From Streptomyces sp. PTY087I2 (GTDB lineage: Bacteria > Actinomycetota > Actinomycetes > Streptomycetales > Streptomycetaceae), in contig NZ_LZRD01000030.1 in assembly GCF_001687325.1 (NCBI RefSeq), forward strand, positions 4,974 to 68,973: DNA of 64,000 nucleotides, in the 5' to 3' direction. This document shows, one piece after another, positions 1 through 7,452 of this stretch (its first letter is position 1; each line of letters begins with the position of its first letter). The position numbers were made by a program, and so were the translations under genes. Under the pieces are notes generated by a model that was given only the letters and a program-made list of their open reading frames with translations, did no database searches and was not told the origin of the DNA.

Positions 1-163
1 ACGAGGGGAACTCGCGGACAGGGCGGCCGTCTTCGAACCGCACCTGCGCGGCCACGGCCAACGGCTCCCGACGCTCCACTCCGTCACCCCCCAAATAGCT
101 CACCTCGAAGCCCCTGACCCTCGCCGGAGCGCCGCCCGTCACACTTCGCATTCGCTTGCTCAC
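1..163 (-). CDS. TnsA-like transposase endonuclease, 5' end only
   Basis: The reverse strand is open from GTG at 163 to the window edge. It reads VSKRMRSVTGGAPARVRGFE, then VSYLGGDGVERREPLAVA and a VRFEDGRPVREFPS stretch. This N-terminal pattern (basic start, a GxxVRGFE strand, a DGVERR turn, VRFE..PVR.FPS) resembles actinobacterial TnsA-like heteromeric transposase endonucleases, which cut the 5' ends of Tn7-type elements together with a TnsB integrase. Only about 54 residues are present, so the catalytic residues lie outside the window. The start is uncertain: no clear ribosome-binding site precedes GTG 163, and ATG 151 or GTG 144 are alternatives. The assignment rests on remembered family resemblance. 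Confidence 0.5.
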   Translation of the reverse strand, partial: MSKRMRSVTGGAPARVRGFEVSYLGGDGVERREPLAVAAQVRFEDGRPVREFPS

Positions 164-170
164 GCGTTCA

Positions 171-231
171 GGCTTGCCAGTTCAGATGAGAACTCGCCAC
201 CCGTTTGCCAACTCTCGTGAGATTTCGCCAC
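171..231. repeat. two 31-bp-spaced repeats beside tnsA-like gene
   Basis: Two copies of TTGCCA-N7-TGAGA-N3-CGCCAC lie at 174-200 and 205-231 with identical internal spacing and a 31-bp period (about three helical turns). They sit just outside the first codon of the TnsA-like gene. In Tn7-like elements the ends carry in-phase TnsB-binding repeats, so this may be a transposon end. A regulator operator is the alternative. Confidence 0.5.
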
Positions 232-256
232 ATCACATGCGAACCGACATGCCATT

Positions 257-285
257 TTGCTTCGAGCGCGAGTTCGGACTACCTT
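257..285 (+). promoter_or_regulatory. promoter of ABC/YhgE/TetR operon
   Basis: TTGCTT (257-262) and TACCTT (280-285) are separated by 17 bp, a good fit to a vegetative HrdB-type promoter. The expected transcription start is near 292, about 33 bases before the GTG of the ABC ATPase gene. Confidence 0.5.
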
Positions 286-290
286 TTTGC

Positions 291-304
291 ACTGACTGGT
301 CAGT
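291..304. promoter_or_regulatory. putative TetR operator
   Basis: ACTGAC-TG-GTCAGT is a perfect 6-bp inverted repeat exactly at the predicted transcription start. The third gene of the operon (3280-3891) encodes a TetR repressor, so autoregulation through this palindrome is the simplest reading. Confidence 0.55.
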
Positions 305-324
305 TCAAATAGGGGAGGGTCTCT

Positions 325-1167
325 GTGGAGAGCCCGCACGGCGCGGCTGTCAGCGCCGAGGACTTCGGACTGGAAGGACCGCGCGGCCGGGTCTTCCGGA
401 ACGTGACGTTCAGTGCCGAGCCGGGGGAACTGGTGGCCATCGAGGGACCGTCGGGATCGGGCCGCACCTGTCTGCTGCTCGCTCTGACCGGCCGGATGCG
501 CGCCACCGAGGGCCATGCGGAGACCGGCGGGCTGCGTCTGCCGAAGCAGGCCGCCGCCGTCCGCCGGATCGCCGCCCTGGGTCCGGTGCCGGGCGTCAGC
601 GAGCTGGACCCCGCGTTCACCGTCGCCGAGCACCTGGGCGAACGCGCCCTCCTCCAGGGCCGTTACGGCTCGCCCCTGCGCGCCCTGCTGCGCCCGCGTG
701 CCGAGCGCCGGGCCGCCGCCGAGGCCCGGGTGGACGAGGCCCTGGAGGCCGCGGGGCTCGACCCCGCCACGCTGCCGAAGTCGGGGCGCACCTCCGTACG
801 CGACCTGGAGCGTCTGGAGGCGCTGCGGCTGTCCGTCGCGCTGGCGCTGATCGGCAAGCCGCGGCTGCTGGCCGTCGACGACACCGACCTCAAGCTGTCG
901 GACGCCGAACGCGCTCAGGCCTGGGAGCTGCTGCGCTCCGTGGCCGACGCCGGGACGACGGTGCTCGCCGTGTGCAGCGAGTCCCCCGCGAACGCCCGGG
1001 TCGTACGCACCGCACCGGCCGCCGGGAGGACCGCCGCGGAAGAACCGGCCGCCGAGGAACCGGCCACCGGGAAGTCCGCGTCCGAGGAAGCCGCCGAAGA
1101 CGCCACCCAGGAACCCACCACCGAAGAGGAGACGGCCGATGCGTTCGCCGAAACTGGCCGCGCTTGA
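325..1167 (+). CDS. degenerate ABC-type ATPase
   Basis: A 280-residue ABC ATPase-like protein with GTG start behind GGGGAGGG. A Walker A loop GPSGSGRT is at 41-48 and a Walker-B-like RLLAVDDTD at 179-187. The position expected for LSGGQ carries SVRDLERLEAL, so the signature motif is lost, and the catalytic Glu after Walker B is replaced (DDTD). Residues 235-280 form an acidic Glu/Ala/Pro tail. The next gene, encoding a YhgE/Pip membrane protein, starts inside its 3' end (29-nt overlap), implying translational coupling and a joint function. Whether it hydrolyses ATP is doubtful from these motifs. It probably energises or gates the membrane partner. Confidence 0.8.
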   Translation: MESPHGAAVSAEDFGLEGPRGRVFRNVTFSAEPGELVAIEGPSGSGRTCLLLALTGRMRATEGHAETGGLRLPKQAAAVRRIAALGPVPGVSELDPAFTVAEHLGERALLQGRYGSPLRALLRPRAERRAAAEARVDEALEAAGLDPATLPKSGRTSVRDLERLEALRLSVALALIGKPRLLAVDDTDLKLSDAERAQAWELLRSVADAGTTVLAVCSESPANARVVRTAPAAGRTAAEEPAAEEPATGKSASEEAAEDATQEPTTEEETADAFAETGRA

Positions 1168-3226
1168 GCTGAAGCGGTTCGGCCGGGGGAAGCTGCCCGC
1201 CGCCGCGCTCGTCGCCCTGCTGCTCCTGCCGCTGCTCTACGGCGCCCTGTACCTGTGCTCGTTCTGGGACCCGTACGGGAAGCTCGACAAGCTGCCCGTC
1301 GCCCTCGTCAACAACGACAAGGGGGCCACCAGCGACGGCAAGCGGATCACCGCCGGGGACGAGATCAGCGAGAAGCTGCTCGACTCCAAGGTCTTCGCCT
1401 GGCACGAGGTCAGCTCCGCCGAGGCCGAGAAGGGCGTCGAGGAGGGCACGTACTACCTCTCGCTGACGATGCCGTCGGACTTCAGCAAGAAGATCGCGTC
1501 CAGCGGCGGGGACTCCCCCGAGACCGGCGCGCTCCAGGTGCGGACGAACGACGCCAACAACTACATCGTCGGGCAGATCTCGAAGACGGTCTTCGGCGAG
1601 GTGCGCAACGCCGCCTCCACGAACGCCTCCCGGGGGTTCCTGGACCGCATCTTCATCAACTTCTCCGATCTGCACGACAAGACCGCCGAGGCGGCCAAGG
1701 GCGCCGACGACCTCAAGGGCGGTATCTCGAAGGCGAAGCAGGGCTCCAAGGACCTCGCGGACGGCCTCAAGGACTCCAAGGCGGGCAGCAAGAAGCTCTC
1801 CGACGGGATCGTGAAGCTGAACAAGGGCTCCAAGGACCTCGCGACGGGCTCCAGCCAGGTCGCCGGAGGCACCCAGCTCCTGGCCGACAAGGTCAACGGG
1901 ATCGCCGGTGACCTGCGCCCGTTCTTCAAGGACAACGGGAAGTCCATCCAGGACACCGCCCGGCTGGTCGCCGACACCTCCGCGGCCGTACGGCACAACC
2001 TCGACGTACTGGTGAAGACCGCGCCCACCGCGGCGTCCCGCGCCCGGAAGGCCGCCGACGACCTGGCCGAGATCCACCGGACCCAGTGCGAGGAGGCCGA
2101 GGAGCCCGACGCCACGGTCTGCCCGCCGCTGGAGCGCGCCAAGGTCACCGCCGAGGACGCCGCGAAGATCGCCGCCGATGTGAACGCCCTGGTCGCCAAC
2201 CAGAACGGCGATCTGAAGAAGCTGAGCGCCCAGCTGACCGCCTTCCAGAAGCAGGCCGAGGCCCTCGCCGAGCGCGCGCCGACGCTGGACGACGACCTGG
2301 CATCCGCCGTGGCCAAGGTCAACGAGCTCAACACCGGCGCCAAGAAGGTCGCCAAGGGCGCGCAGGCGCTGCACACGGGCCTCGGCACCGCGCAGACCGG
2401 CGCCGGCAGCCTGGACACCGGCGTCGGCAAGCTGAAGACCGGCGCGGAGAACCTGGACGGCGGGCTGTTCCGGCTCGGCGACGGCTCGGCCGAGCTGGCC
2501 CAGGGCCTCAACGACGGCGTGGCCAAGATCCCGGACTACGACAAGAAGGACCGCGACGCGCGGACCGACGTCATGGCCGACCCCGTGCAACTGGCCTCCC
2601 AGTCGCTGCACGAGGCCCCCAACTACGGCACCGGCTTCGCCCCGTACTTCATCCCGCTGTCCCTGTGGGTCGGCGCGATGGTGGCGTACATGCTGATCCA
2701 GCCGCTCAACCGGCGGGCGCTCGCCGCCGGGGCCTCCTCGTGGCGGATCGCGTTCGCCGGCTGGCTCCCGGTCGCCGCCATCGGCACGGCCCAGGTCGGC
2801 GCCCTGATGGCCGTCCTGCACTGGGGCCTCGGCCTCCAGATGGCCCACGCCGCCGGAACGATCGGCTTCCTGGCCCTGGTGACCTGCTGCTTCGCGGCGA
2901 TCGTGCAGTGGCTGAACGCCTGCTTCGGCGCGGCGGGGCGGATCCTGGTGCTGGTGGTGCTGATGCTCCAGCTGACCTCGGCCGGGGGCACGTACCCCGT
3001 CCAGACGAGCCCCGGGTTCTTCGGCGCGATCCACCCGTACCTCCCCATGACGTACGTCGTCGAGGGGCTGCGCAGGCTGATCACGGGCGGTCCGCTCACC
3101 CCGGTCTGGCTGGGCTGCGCGGTGCTGGCGGCCTTCACCGTCGGCGCGCTCGCCCTGACCGCGTTCACCGCCCGCCGCAAGCAGGTGTGGAGCCTGAGCC
3201 GGCTGCACCCGGAGCTGAGCCTGTGA
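1139..3226 (+). CDS. YhgE/Pip-family membrane protein
   Basis: A 695-residue protein with one N-terminal membrane helix (about 20-41), a long extracytoplasmic region, and about five C-terminal helices (about 500-690, ABC-2-type). The middle contains runs of G..L..G repeats (KGADDLKGG, GSKDLADGL, GSKKLSDGI, GAENLDGGL) that mark the YhgE/Pip family, named from the phage infection protein of Lactococcus. It overlaps the ABC ATPase gene upstream by 29 nt and is followed by the tetR gene 53 nt later. Family members are thought to be ABC-2-like exporters or envelope proteins; the substrate is unknown. The start ATG lies within the acidic tail codons of the ATPase gene. Confidence 0.85.
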   Translation: MRSPKLAALELKRFGRGKLPAAALVALLLLPLLYGALYLCSFWDPYGKLDKLPVALVNNDKGATSDGKRITAGDEISEKLLDSKVFAWHEVSSAEAEKGVEEGTYYLSLTMPSDFSKKIASSGGDSPETGALQVRTNDANNYIVGQISKTVFGEVRNAASTNASRGFLDRIFINFSDLHDKTAEAAKGADDLKGGISKAKQGSKDLADGLKDSKAGSKKLSDGIVKLNKGSKDLATGSSQVAGGTQLLADKVNGIAGDLRPFFKDNGKSIQDTARLVADTSAAVRHNLDVLVKTAPTAASRARKAADDLAEIHRTQCEEAEEPDATVCPPLERAKVTAEDAAKIAADVNALVANQNGDLKKLSAQLTAFQKQAEALAERAPTLDDDLASAVAKVNELNTGAKKVAKGAQALHTGLGTAQTGAGSLDTGVGKLKTGAENLDGGLFRLGDGSAELAQGLNDGVAKIPDYDKKDRDARTDVMADPVQLASQSLHEAPNYGTGFAPYFIPLSLWVGAMVAYMLIQPLNRRALAAGASSWRIAFAGWLPVAAIGTAQVGALMAVLHWGLGLQMAHAAGTIGFLALVTCCFAAIVQWLNACFGAAGRILVLVVLMLQLTSAGGTYPVQTSPGFFGAIHPYLPMTYVVEGLRRLITGGPLTPVWLGCAVLAAFTVGALALTAFTARRKQVWSLSRLHPELSL

Positions 3227-3279
3227 GCGCGCCCGCGGTGGCGTCCCCGGGTGGGCCCGGGCCTGGAAGAATCGGCCCC

Positions 3280-3891
3280 ATGGAAAGCAGTGGCACCACG
3301 CGCCGCCAGGCCACCCGGCAGAAGCTCTACGAGGCGGCGGTGACGCTCATCGCCGAGAAGGGCTTCTCGGCGACCACCGTCGACGAGATCGCCGAGCGGG
3401 CCGGGGTCGCCAAGGGCACGGTCTATTACAACTTCAAGAGCAAGACCGAGCTGTTCGAGGAGCTGCTCCGGCACGGCGTGGGACTGCTCACCGCCTCGCT
3501 GCGGGCCGCCGCCGAGGAGTCCGAGGAGCGGGGCGGCACCCGGGTCGAGGCGCTGGACTCGATGATCCGGGCCGGGCTCGCCTTCATCGAGCGCTACCCG
3601 GCCTTCACCCAGCTGTACGTGGCCGAGCTCTGGCGCACCAACCGCGCCTGGCAGTCCACGCTGCTGGTGGTGCGTCAGGAGGCCGTGGCGGTCGTCGAGG
3701 GCGTGCTGCGCGACGCGGTGCGCAGCGGTGAGCTGAGCGAGGAGATCGACATCCCGCTGACGGCCGCCGCGCTGGTCGGGATGGTGCTGGTGGCGGCGCT
3801 GGACTGGCAGGCGTTCCAGCCGGAGCGGTCGATCGACGAGGTGCACTCGGCGCTGTCCCTGCTGCTGCACGGGCGGGTCAGCGGGCACTGA
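3280..3891 (+). CDS. TetR-family transcriptional regulator
   Basis: A 203-residue regulator. The N-terminal HTH is typical: residues about 10-55 include AAVTLIAEKGFSATTVDEIA and AGVAKGTVYYNFKSK, the conserved recognition helix and GTVYxxF motif. The remainder is a helical ligand/dimer domain of the TetR_C type. ATG 3280 is preceded by GGAAGA at 9 nt; an in-frame extension upstream has no such site. It is the last gene of the ABC/YhgE operon and probably controls it through the palindrome at 291-304. The ligand cannot be told from sequence. Confidence 0.9.
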   Translation: MESSGTTRRQATRQKLYEAAVTLIAEKGFSATTVDEIAERAGVAKGTVYYNFKSKTELFEELLRHGVGLLTASLRAAAEESEERGGTRVEALDSMIRAGLAFIERYPAFTQLYVAELWRTNRAWQSTLLVVRQEAVAVVEGVLRDAVRSGELSEEIDIPLTAAALVGMVLVAALDWQAFQPERSIDEVHSALSLLLHGRVSGH

Positions 3892-3934
3892 GGCCGCACG
3901 CCCGGGAAGGCACCGGGAGGCCACCGGGAAAGCC

Positions 3935-3992
3935 GAAGACGCCGGCCGATGAGGTTCGCATCCCCCGCGAACCTCATCGGACCGGCGTCTTC
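3935..3992. terminator. intrinsic terminator after tetR
   Basis: A near-perfect stem of about 24 bp (GAAGACGCCGG..GATGAGGTTCGC pairing with GCGAACCTCATCG..CCGGCGTCTTC) with a short loop follows the tetR stop by 44 nt. The rest of the 375-base gap to 4266 shows no gene and only weak promoter-like sequence. Confidence 0.85.
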
Positions 3993-4266
3993 CGTGCTTG
4001 TCGGAAACCCGTTCCCCGTGACCCCGTATGTCCCCCGTGGTCCCCGGGCTCCGTCGCGCACCCCCGTTGCGTCGGGGGTACCGCGCCGTTCCGCCGCCCC
4101 GTGCCGGCGGTCCCGGCGCAGCGCCCCTTCCGTGGTCATCACTCTGCCGTCCGCGCAGGTGGGGGCCTATCCGCGCAGGTACTCATCTGTGCGCCTAGGT
4201 ACGGATACTCAGGGCACCGCTGCGAACCCCACCCGGCCGCCGGGCGGGGTCGTTACGATCACCTGC

Positions 4267-4884
4267 GTGTCTGTCATCCCTCTCGTGTTCACCAGCGGCT
4301 GGGCGAGCGGGATCAACGCGTACGCGGTGGTCCTGCTGCTCGGCCTGTTCGGCGCGACCGGCGTCTCCGACGAGGTGCCCGCCGCGCTCCAGCGCACCGA
4401 CGTCCTGATCGTGGCCGGTGTGCTCTTCCTCTGTGAGGTGGTGGCCGACAAGATCCCGTACGTGGACTCCGTCTGGGACACCGCCCACACGGTGATCCGC
4501 CCGGTGGCGGGCGCGGTGATCGCGGCCCTGCTCGCCGGGGAGAGCGGTTCGCTGCCGGAGCTGGCGGCCGGGGCGATCGGCGGGTCGACGGCGCTGATGA
4601 GCCATCTGGTGAAGGCCGGGACGAGGATGGCGGTCAACACCTCCCCGGAGCCCTTCAGCAACATCGGGATGAGCATCGTGGAGGACCTCGGCGTCGCCGG
4701 GGTCGTCACGTTCGCCATATTCAACCCGGTGGCGGCGGCCGTGATCGCCGGGGTGCTGCTGCTCCTCGGGATCGTGCTGGTGGTCTTCCTGACCTCCCGG
4801 ATCCGCCGCTTCCTGCGCCGCCGGGCCCAGCGGCGCGAGGAGAAACGGCTGGCCGGGGCAAGTGGGCCCCTGCCTCCCGGCTGA
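4267..4884 (+). CDS. DUF4126 membrane protein
   Basis: A 205-residue membrane protein matching the DUF4126 type. It opens with PLVFTSGWASGINAYAVVLL, has several hydrophobic segments (about 5-25, 45-60, 80-95, 105-120, 150-185) and ends in a basic Arg-rich tail. GTG 4267 is chosen because the family starts immediately before the first helix; longer in-frame starts would run through low-complexity sequence. It is a single gene between a terminator and the oxidoreductase gene 31 nt downstream. The function of the family is unknown. Confidence 0.8.
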   Translation: MSVIPLVFTSGWASGINAYAVVLLLGLFGATGVSDEVPAALQRTDVLIVAGVLFLCEVVADKIPYVDSVWDTAHTVIRPVAGAVIAALLAGESGSLPELAAGAIGGSTALMSHLVKAGTRMAVNTSPEPFSNIGMSIVEDLGVAGVVTFAIFNPVAAAVIAGVLLLLGIVLVVFLTSRIRRFLRRRAQRREEKRLAGASGPLPPG

Positions 4885-4915
4885 ACTGTCAGTGGTGGTC
4901 GATAAAGTCACCGGC

Positions 4916-6430
4916 ATGGCACGAATTGCGGTGATCGGCGCCGGGACGGGCGCCATGGCGGCGGCCGCGCGGCTCGCCGTCGCGGGCGAGAAGGTGACGG
5001 TCTACGAGCGGTCCGCGAGCTACGGCGGCTCGGTCGGCCGCCATGAGCACGAGGGCTTCGTCTTCGACACCGGGCCCGGGCTGCTGCATCTGCCCGCCGT
5101 CCAGCGGGACCTCTTCGTGAAGACCGGCAAGGAGTCCCTGGAGCAGTGCGTGACGCTGACCCAGGTCGATCCGGCGAGCCGCCATCTCTTCGCGGACGGC
5201 ACGGCGGTGTCCCTGCCGAACGCCTCCCGGGCCGGGGTGGCCGCCGCCCTGGACGCGGCGCTGGGCGCGGGTTCCGGGGAGCGCTGGAGCGACTTCATGG
5301 ACCGGGCCCGGGACGCCTGGGACCGCTCCCGGCGGCCGCTGCTGGAGGAGCCGCTGCGCGCGGATCACCAGGTGCTGGGGCGCGATCCGTATCCGGCGGT
5401 GCGGCAGCGGCGGCTGCTGCGCCCGGCCCGGCAGGCGGCCACGGTCGCGGAGATCGGCGCGTGGGAGCTGGCGGACCCGCGGCTGGCCGCCCTGCTCGAC
5501 GGATACGCGCTCGCCCACGGCCTCGACCCGCGCACCGCCCCCGCGAGCGCCGCGCTGTTGCCGTACATGGAGCAGACCTTCGGCAGCTGGTATGTGATGG
5601 GCGGGATGCGGGAGCTGGCCCGGGCGGTGTACGAGCGGTGCGTGGCCCGCCGGGTGGAGTTCGTGTTCGGGGCCGAGGTGGTCCGGGTCGTCGAGAAGGA
5701 CGGCCGGGCGGCGGGCGTGGAGCTGGCGGGCGGCGAGGTCGCCGAGGCCGACCGGGTGGTGCTCGGGGTCCGGCCGCGCCCGGGCCTGGTGCCGGGTCAG
5801 CAGGTGGGGGGCGCGGGCGATGTGCCGGTCCGGGCGGGTTCGGGCGCGGGCGCGGCGGGCCGGTTCACGGTGCTGCTGTCGCTGCGCGGCGCCCGGGACG
5901 CGGACGCGGTGCACCGGACCGTCGTACACAGCGCACAGGGGGCGGCGGAGCAGGAAGCGGTGTTCGCGGGCCGGATCGCCGGGCATCCCACGGTGACGGT
6001 GCTGCGCCCCGACGATCCTGCGACCCGGCCGGACGCGGAGCACGAGGCGGTGACGCTCACCGCGACGGTGGCTCCGCAGGGTCCGGTGGACTGGCGGGAC
6101 GCGGAGGTGCGGCGGCGGTTCGCCGACGTCCTGGTGGAGCGGGCGGGCGCGGCCGTGCCCGGGCTGCGGGAGCGGATCCTGCACACGGAGATCCGTACGC
6201 CGGCGGAGACCGAGGCGGAGACGGGGGCCGAGGGCGGGGCGGTGCCGCCGCCCGCGCTGGCCGGGGCGGGCGGCGCGTATCTGCACCCGGGCAATCTCAC
6301 CCGGCTGCCTGGGCTGTATCTCGCGGGCGGCTGGGCGCATCCGGGCGGCGGGCTCCCGCACGCCGGGATGTCGGGGACGCTGGTGGCCGGGCTCGTGGTG
6401 GAGGGCGACGACTTCCGCGGCTCGCGCTGA
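4916..6430 (+). CDS. phytoene-desaturase-like FAD oxidoreductase
   Basis: A 504-residue flavoprotein. The N-terminus IAVIGAGTGAMAAAARLA is a dinucleotide-binding GxGxxG fold ending in YERS. It is followed by GGSVGRHEHEGFVFDTGPGL, the conserved FAD stretch of the phytoene desaturase/CrtI and amine oxidase superfamily. The C-terminal LYLAGGWAHPGGGLPHAGMS is the FAD-binding GG motif of the same family. No other carotenoid genes are nearby, so the substrate is unknown and a carotenoid role should not be assumed. ATG 4916 begins directly at the Rossmann fold. Confidence 0.85.
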   Translation: MARIAVIGAGTGAMAAAARLAVAGEKVTVYERSASYGGSVGRHEHEGFVFDTGPGLLHLPAVQRDLFVKTGKESLEQCVTLTQVDPASRHLFADGTAVSLPNASRAGVAAALDAALGAGSGERWSDFMDRARDAWDRSRRPLLEEPLRADHQVLGRDPYPAVRQRRLLRPARQAATVAEIGAWELADPRLAALLDGYALAHGLDPRTAPASAALLPYMEQTFGSWYVMGGMRELARAVYERCVARRVEFVFGAEVVRVVEKDGRAAGVELAGGEVAEADRVVLGVRPRPGLVPGQQVGGAGDVPVRAGSGAGAAGRFTVLLSLRGARDADAVHRTVVHSAQGAAEQEAVFAGRIAGHPTVTVLRPDDPATRPDAEHEAVTLTATVAPQGPVDWRDAEVRRRFADVLVERAGAAVPGLRERILHTEIRTPAETEAETGAEGGAVPPPALAGAGGAYLHPGNLTRLPGLYLAGGWAHPGGGLPHAGMSGTLVAGLVVEGDDFRGSR

Positions 6431-6433
6431 GGA

Positions 6434-6468
6434 GCACGGCCGCCGGGGCCTCGCCCCGGCAGCCGTGC
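6434..6468. terminator. bidirectional terminator
   Basis: GCACGGC-c-GCCGGGGC, loop CTC, GCCCCGGC-a-GCCGTGC. This hairpin lies exactly between the convergent ends of the oxidoreductase gene and the gene starting at 7403. Confidence 0.85.
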
Positions 6469-6470
6469 GC

Positions 6471-7403
6471 TCAGTAGCGGTACTGCTCGTTCTGGCCGGT
6501 GTCGTAGCCGTTGCCGTACGAGGGGGGTCCGGTGGGCTGCTCCGGTGGCATCGGGGGGTACTGCTCGGCGTCGCGCTGCTGCGGGACCCAGACGCCGCCG
6601 GGCGGGGTGTCCGTGGCGTACGCCCCCGAGGCGTACGGGTCCGCGCCGTAGCTCTGGGCGTAGGGGTCGGCGTAGCTCTGCTGCCCGCCCTGGCTGTCGT
6701 AGCCGTTGCCGTAGGTGTCGTAACCGCCGTAGGAGGGGGCTTGGTTGGTGGTGCCGATGTACGGGTCGGAGTAGGCCGCGTAGCTCTGCTCGCCGGTGCC
6801 GTAGTCGTACGTTCCGGCGTAGGGGTCCTGGGCCGGCTGCTGCCCGTAGCCGGTGTACGGGTCGTACGCGGCGTACTGCGGCTGGGCCGAGGGGTCCGCG
6901 TCGTGGCCCTGGTCCTGGTGGGTGTGTCCGTTCGTGTCGTAGCCGGTGTCCCCGTACACGCCGTACTGGCCGGTGTCGTCGGGGAGCGGCTCCGTCGCGT
7001 AGAGGGACGGTGCGGGCGGGGCGGCCGGGGGCGCGTCGTACCCGGCGGGGGCGTCCGGCTCCGAGACCTCCAGGTCCGAGACCTCCAGCGTGGGTTCCTT
7101 CGTCGCCGCGCCCTCACCGCCGCCCTTGCGCCGGCGGCTCTCCCCCGGGTTGCCGCCTATGGCCCAGCCGGTGGAGAAGCCGCGCCGGAAGGACAGCGTG
7201 ACAAAGGTCTGGCCGGTGGCGAAGGCGAGCGTCCCGACGACGATGACCGGGACGGAGGCCAGCAGCACCCCGACCACCACACCGAGGAAGCCGGCGAAGG
7301 CGAGCAGCCGCCAGCGCAGTCGTGCCTTGTATTGCAGCAGCACCTCGCCGAGCAGCCACAGTGCCACCAGACCGAATGCGATGTAGAGGACCGTCCAGCC
7401 CAC
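6471..7403 (-). CDS. membrane protein with Tyr/Gly-rich tail
   Basis: A 310-residue protein. Residues 1-65 carry two or three hydrophobic segments (TVLYIAFGLVALWLLGEVLL, then FAGFLGVVVGVLLASVPVIVVG), and RRGFSTGWAIGG follows. From about 115 to the end the sequence is a low-complexity, intrinsically disordered tail rich in Tyr, Gly, Asp, Gln and Pro (repeated YDPYTGYG, YGGYDTYG, SYADPYAQSYGADPY). It stands alone between metF and a convergent oxidoreductase gene. The head resembles a conserved Streptomyces integral membrane protein; function is not known. The tail could promote self-association or be a phosphorylation target, which is inference. Confidence 0.8.
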   Translation of the reverse strand: MGWTVLYIAFGLVALWLLGEVLLQYKARLRWRLLAFAGFLGVVVGVLLASVPVIVVGTLAFATGQTFVTLSFRRGFSTGWAIGGNPGESRRRKGGGEGAATKEPTLEVSDLEVSEPDAPAGYDAPPAAPPAPSLYATEPLPDDTGQYGVYGDTGYDTNGHTHQDQGHDADPSAQPQYAAYDPYTGYGQQPAQDPYAGTYDYGTGEQSYAAYSDPYIGTTNQAPSYGGYDTYGNGYDSQGGQQSYADPYAQSYGADPYASGAYATDTPPGGVWVPQQRDAEQYPPMPPEQPTGPPSYGNGYDTGQNEQYRY

Positions 7404-7452
7404 GCCCGCCCCCTCCTTCGGCCGTCACCGCTTCGGGGGCGGGTACGACCGG

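Noticed and set aside
890..3208. Very long reverse-strand open frame opposite the YhgE gene
   Set aside because: It is a high-GC shadow: Arg/Gly/Gln-rich translation, no family motif, and the forward frame has clear YhgE/Pip repeats and membrane helices.
1139..3226. Pip-type protein taken as evidence of a prophage
   Set aside because: The name derives from a phage receptor study; no phage structural, lysis or integration genes are nearby.
3675..4142. Reverse frame over the tetR end and terminator
   Set aside because: It runs straight through a strong terminator hairpin and shows no domain.
4889..7117. Reverse frame covering the FAD oxidoreductase and Tyr-tail genes
   Set aside because: Pro/Arg/Thr low-complexity translation without domains; conflicts with two well-supported genes and a terminator.
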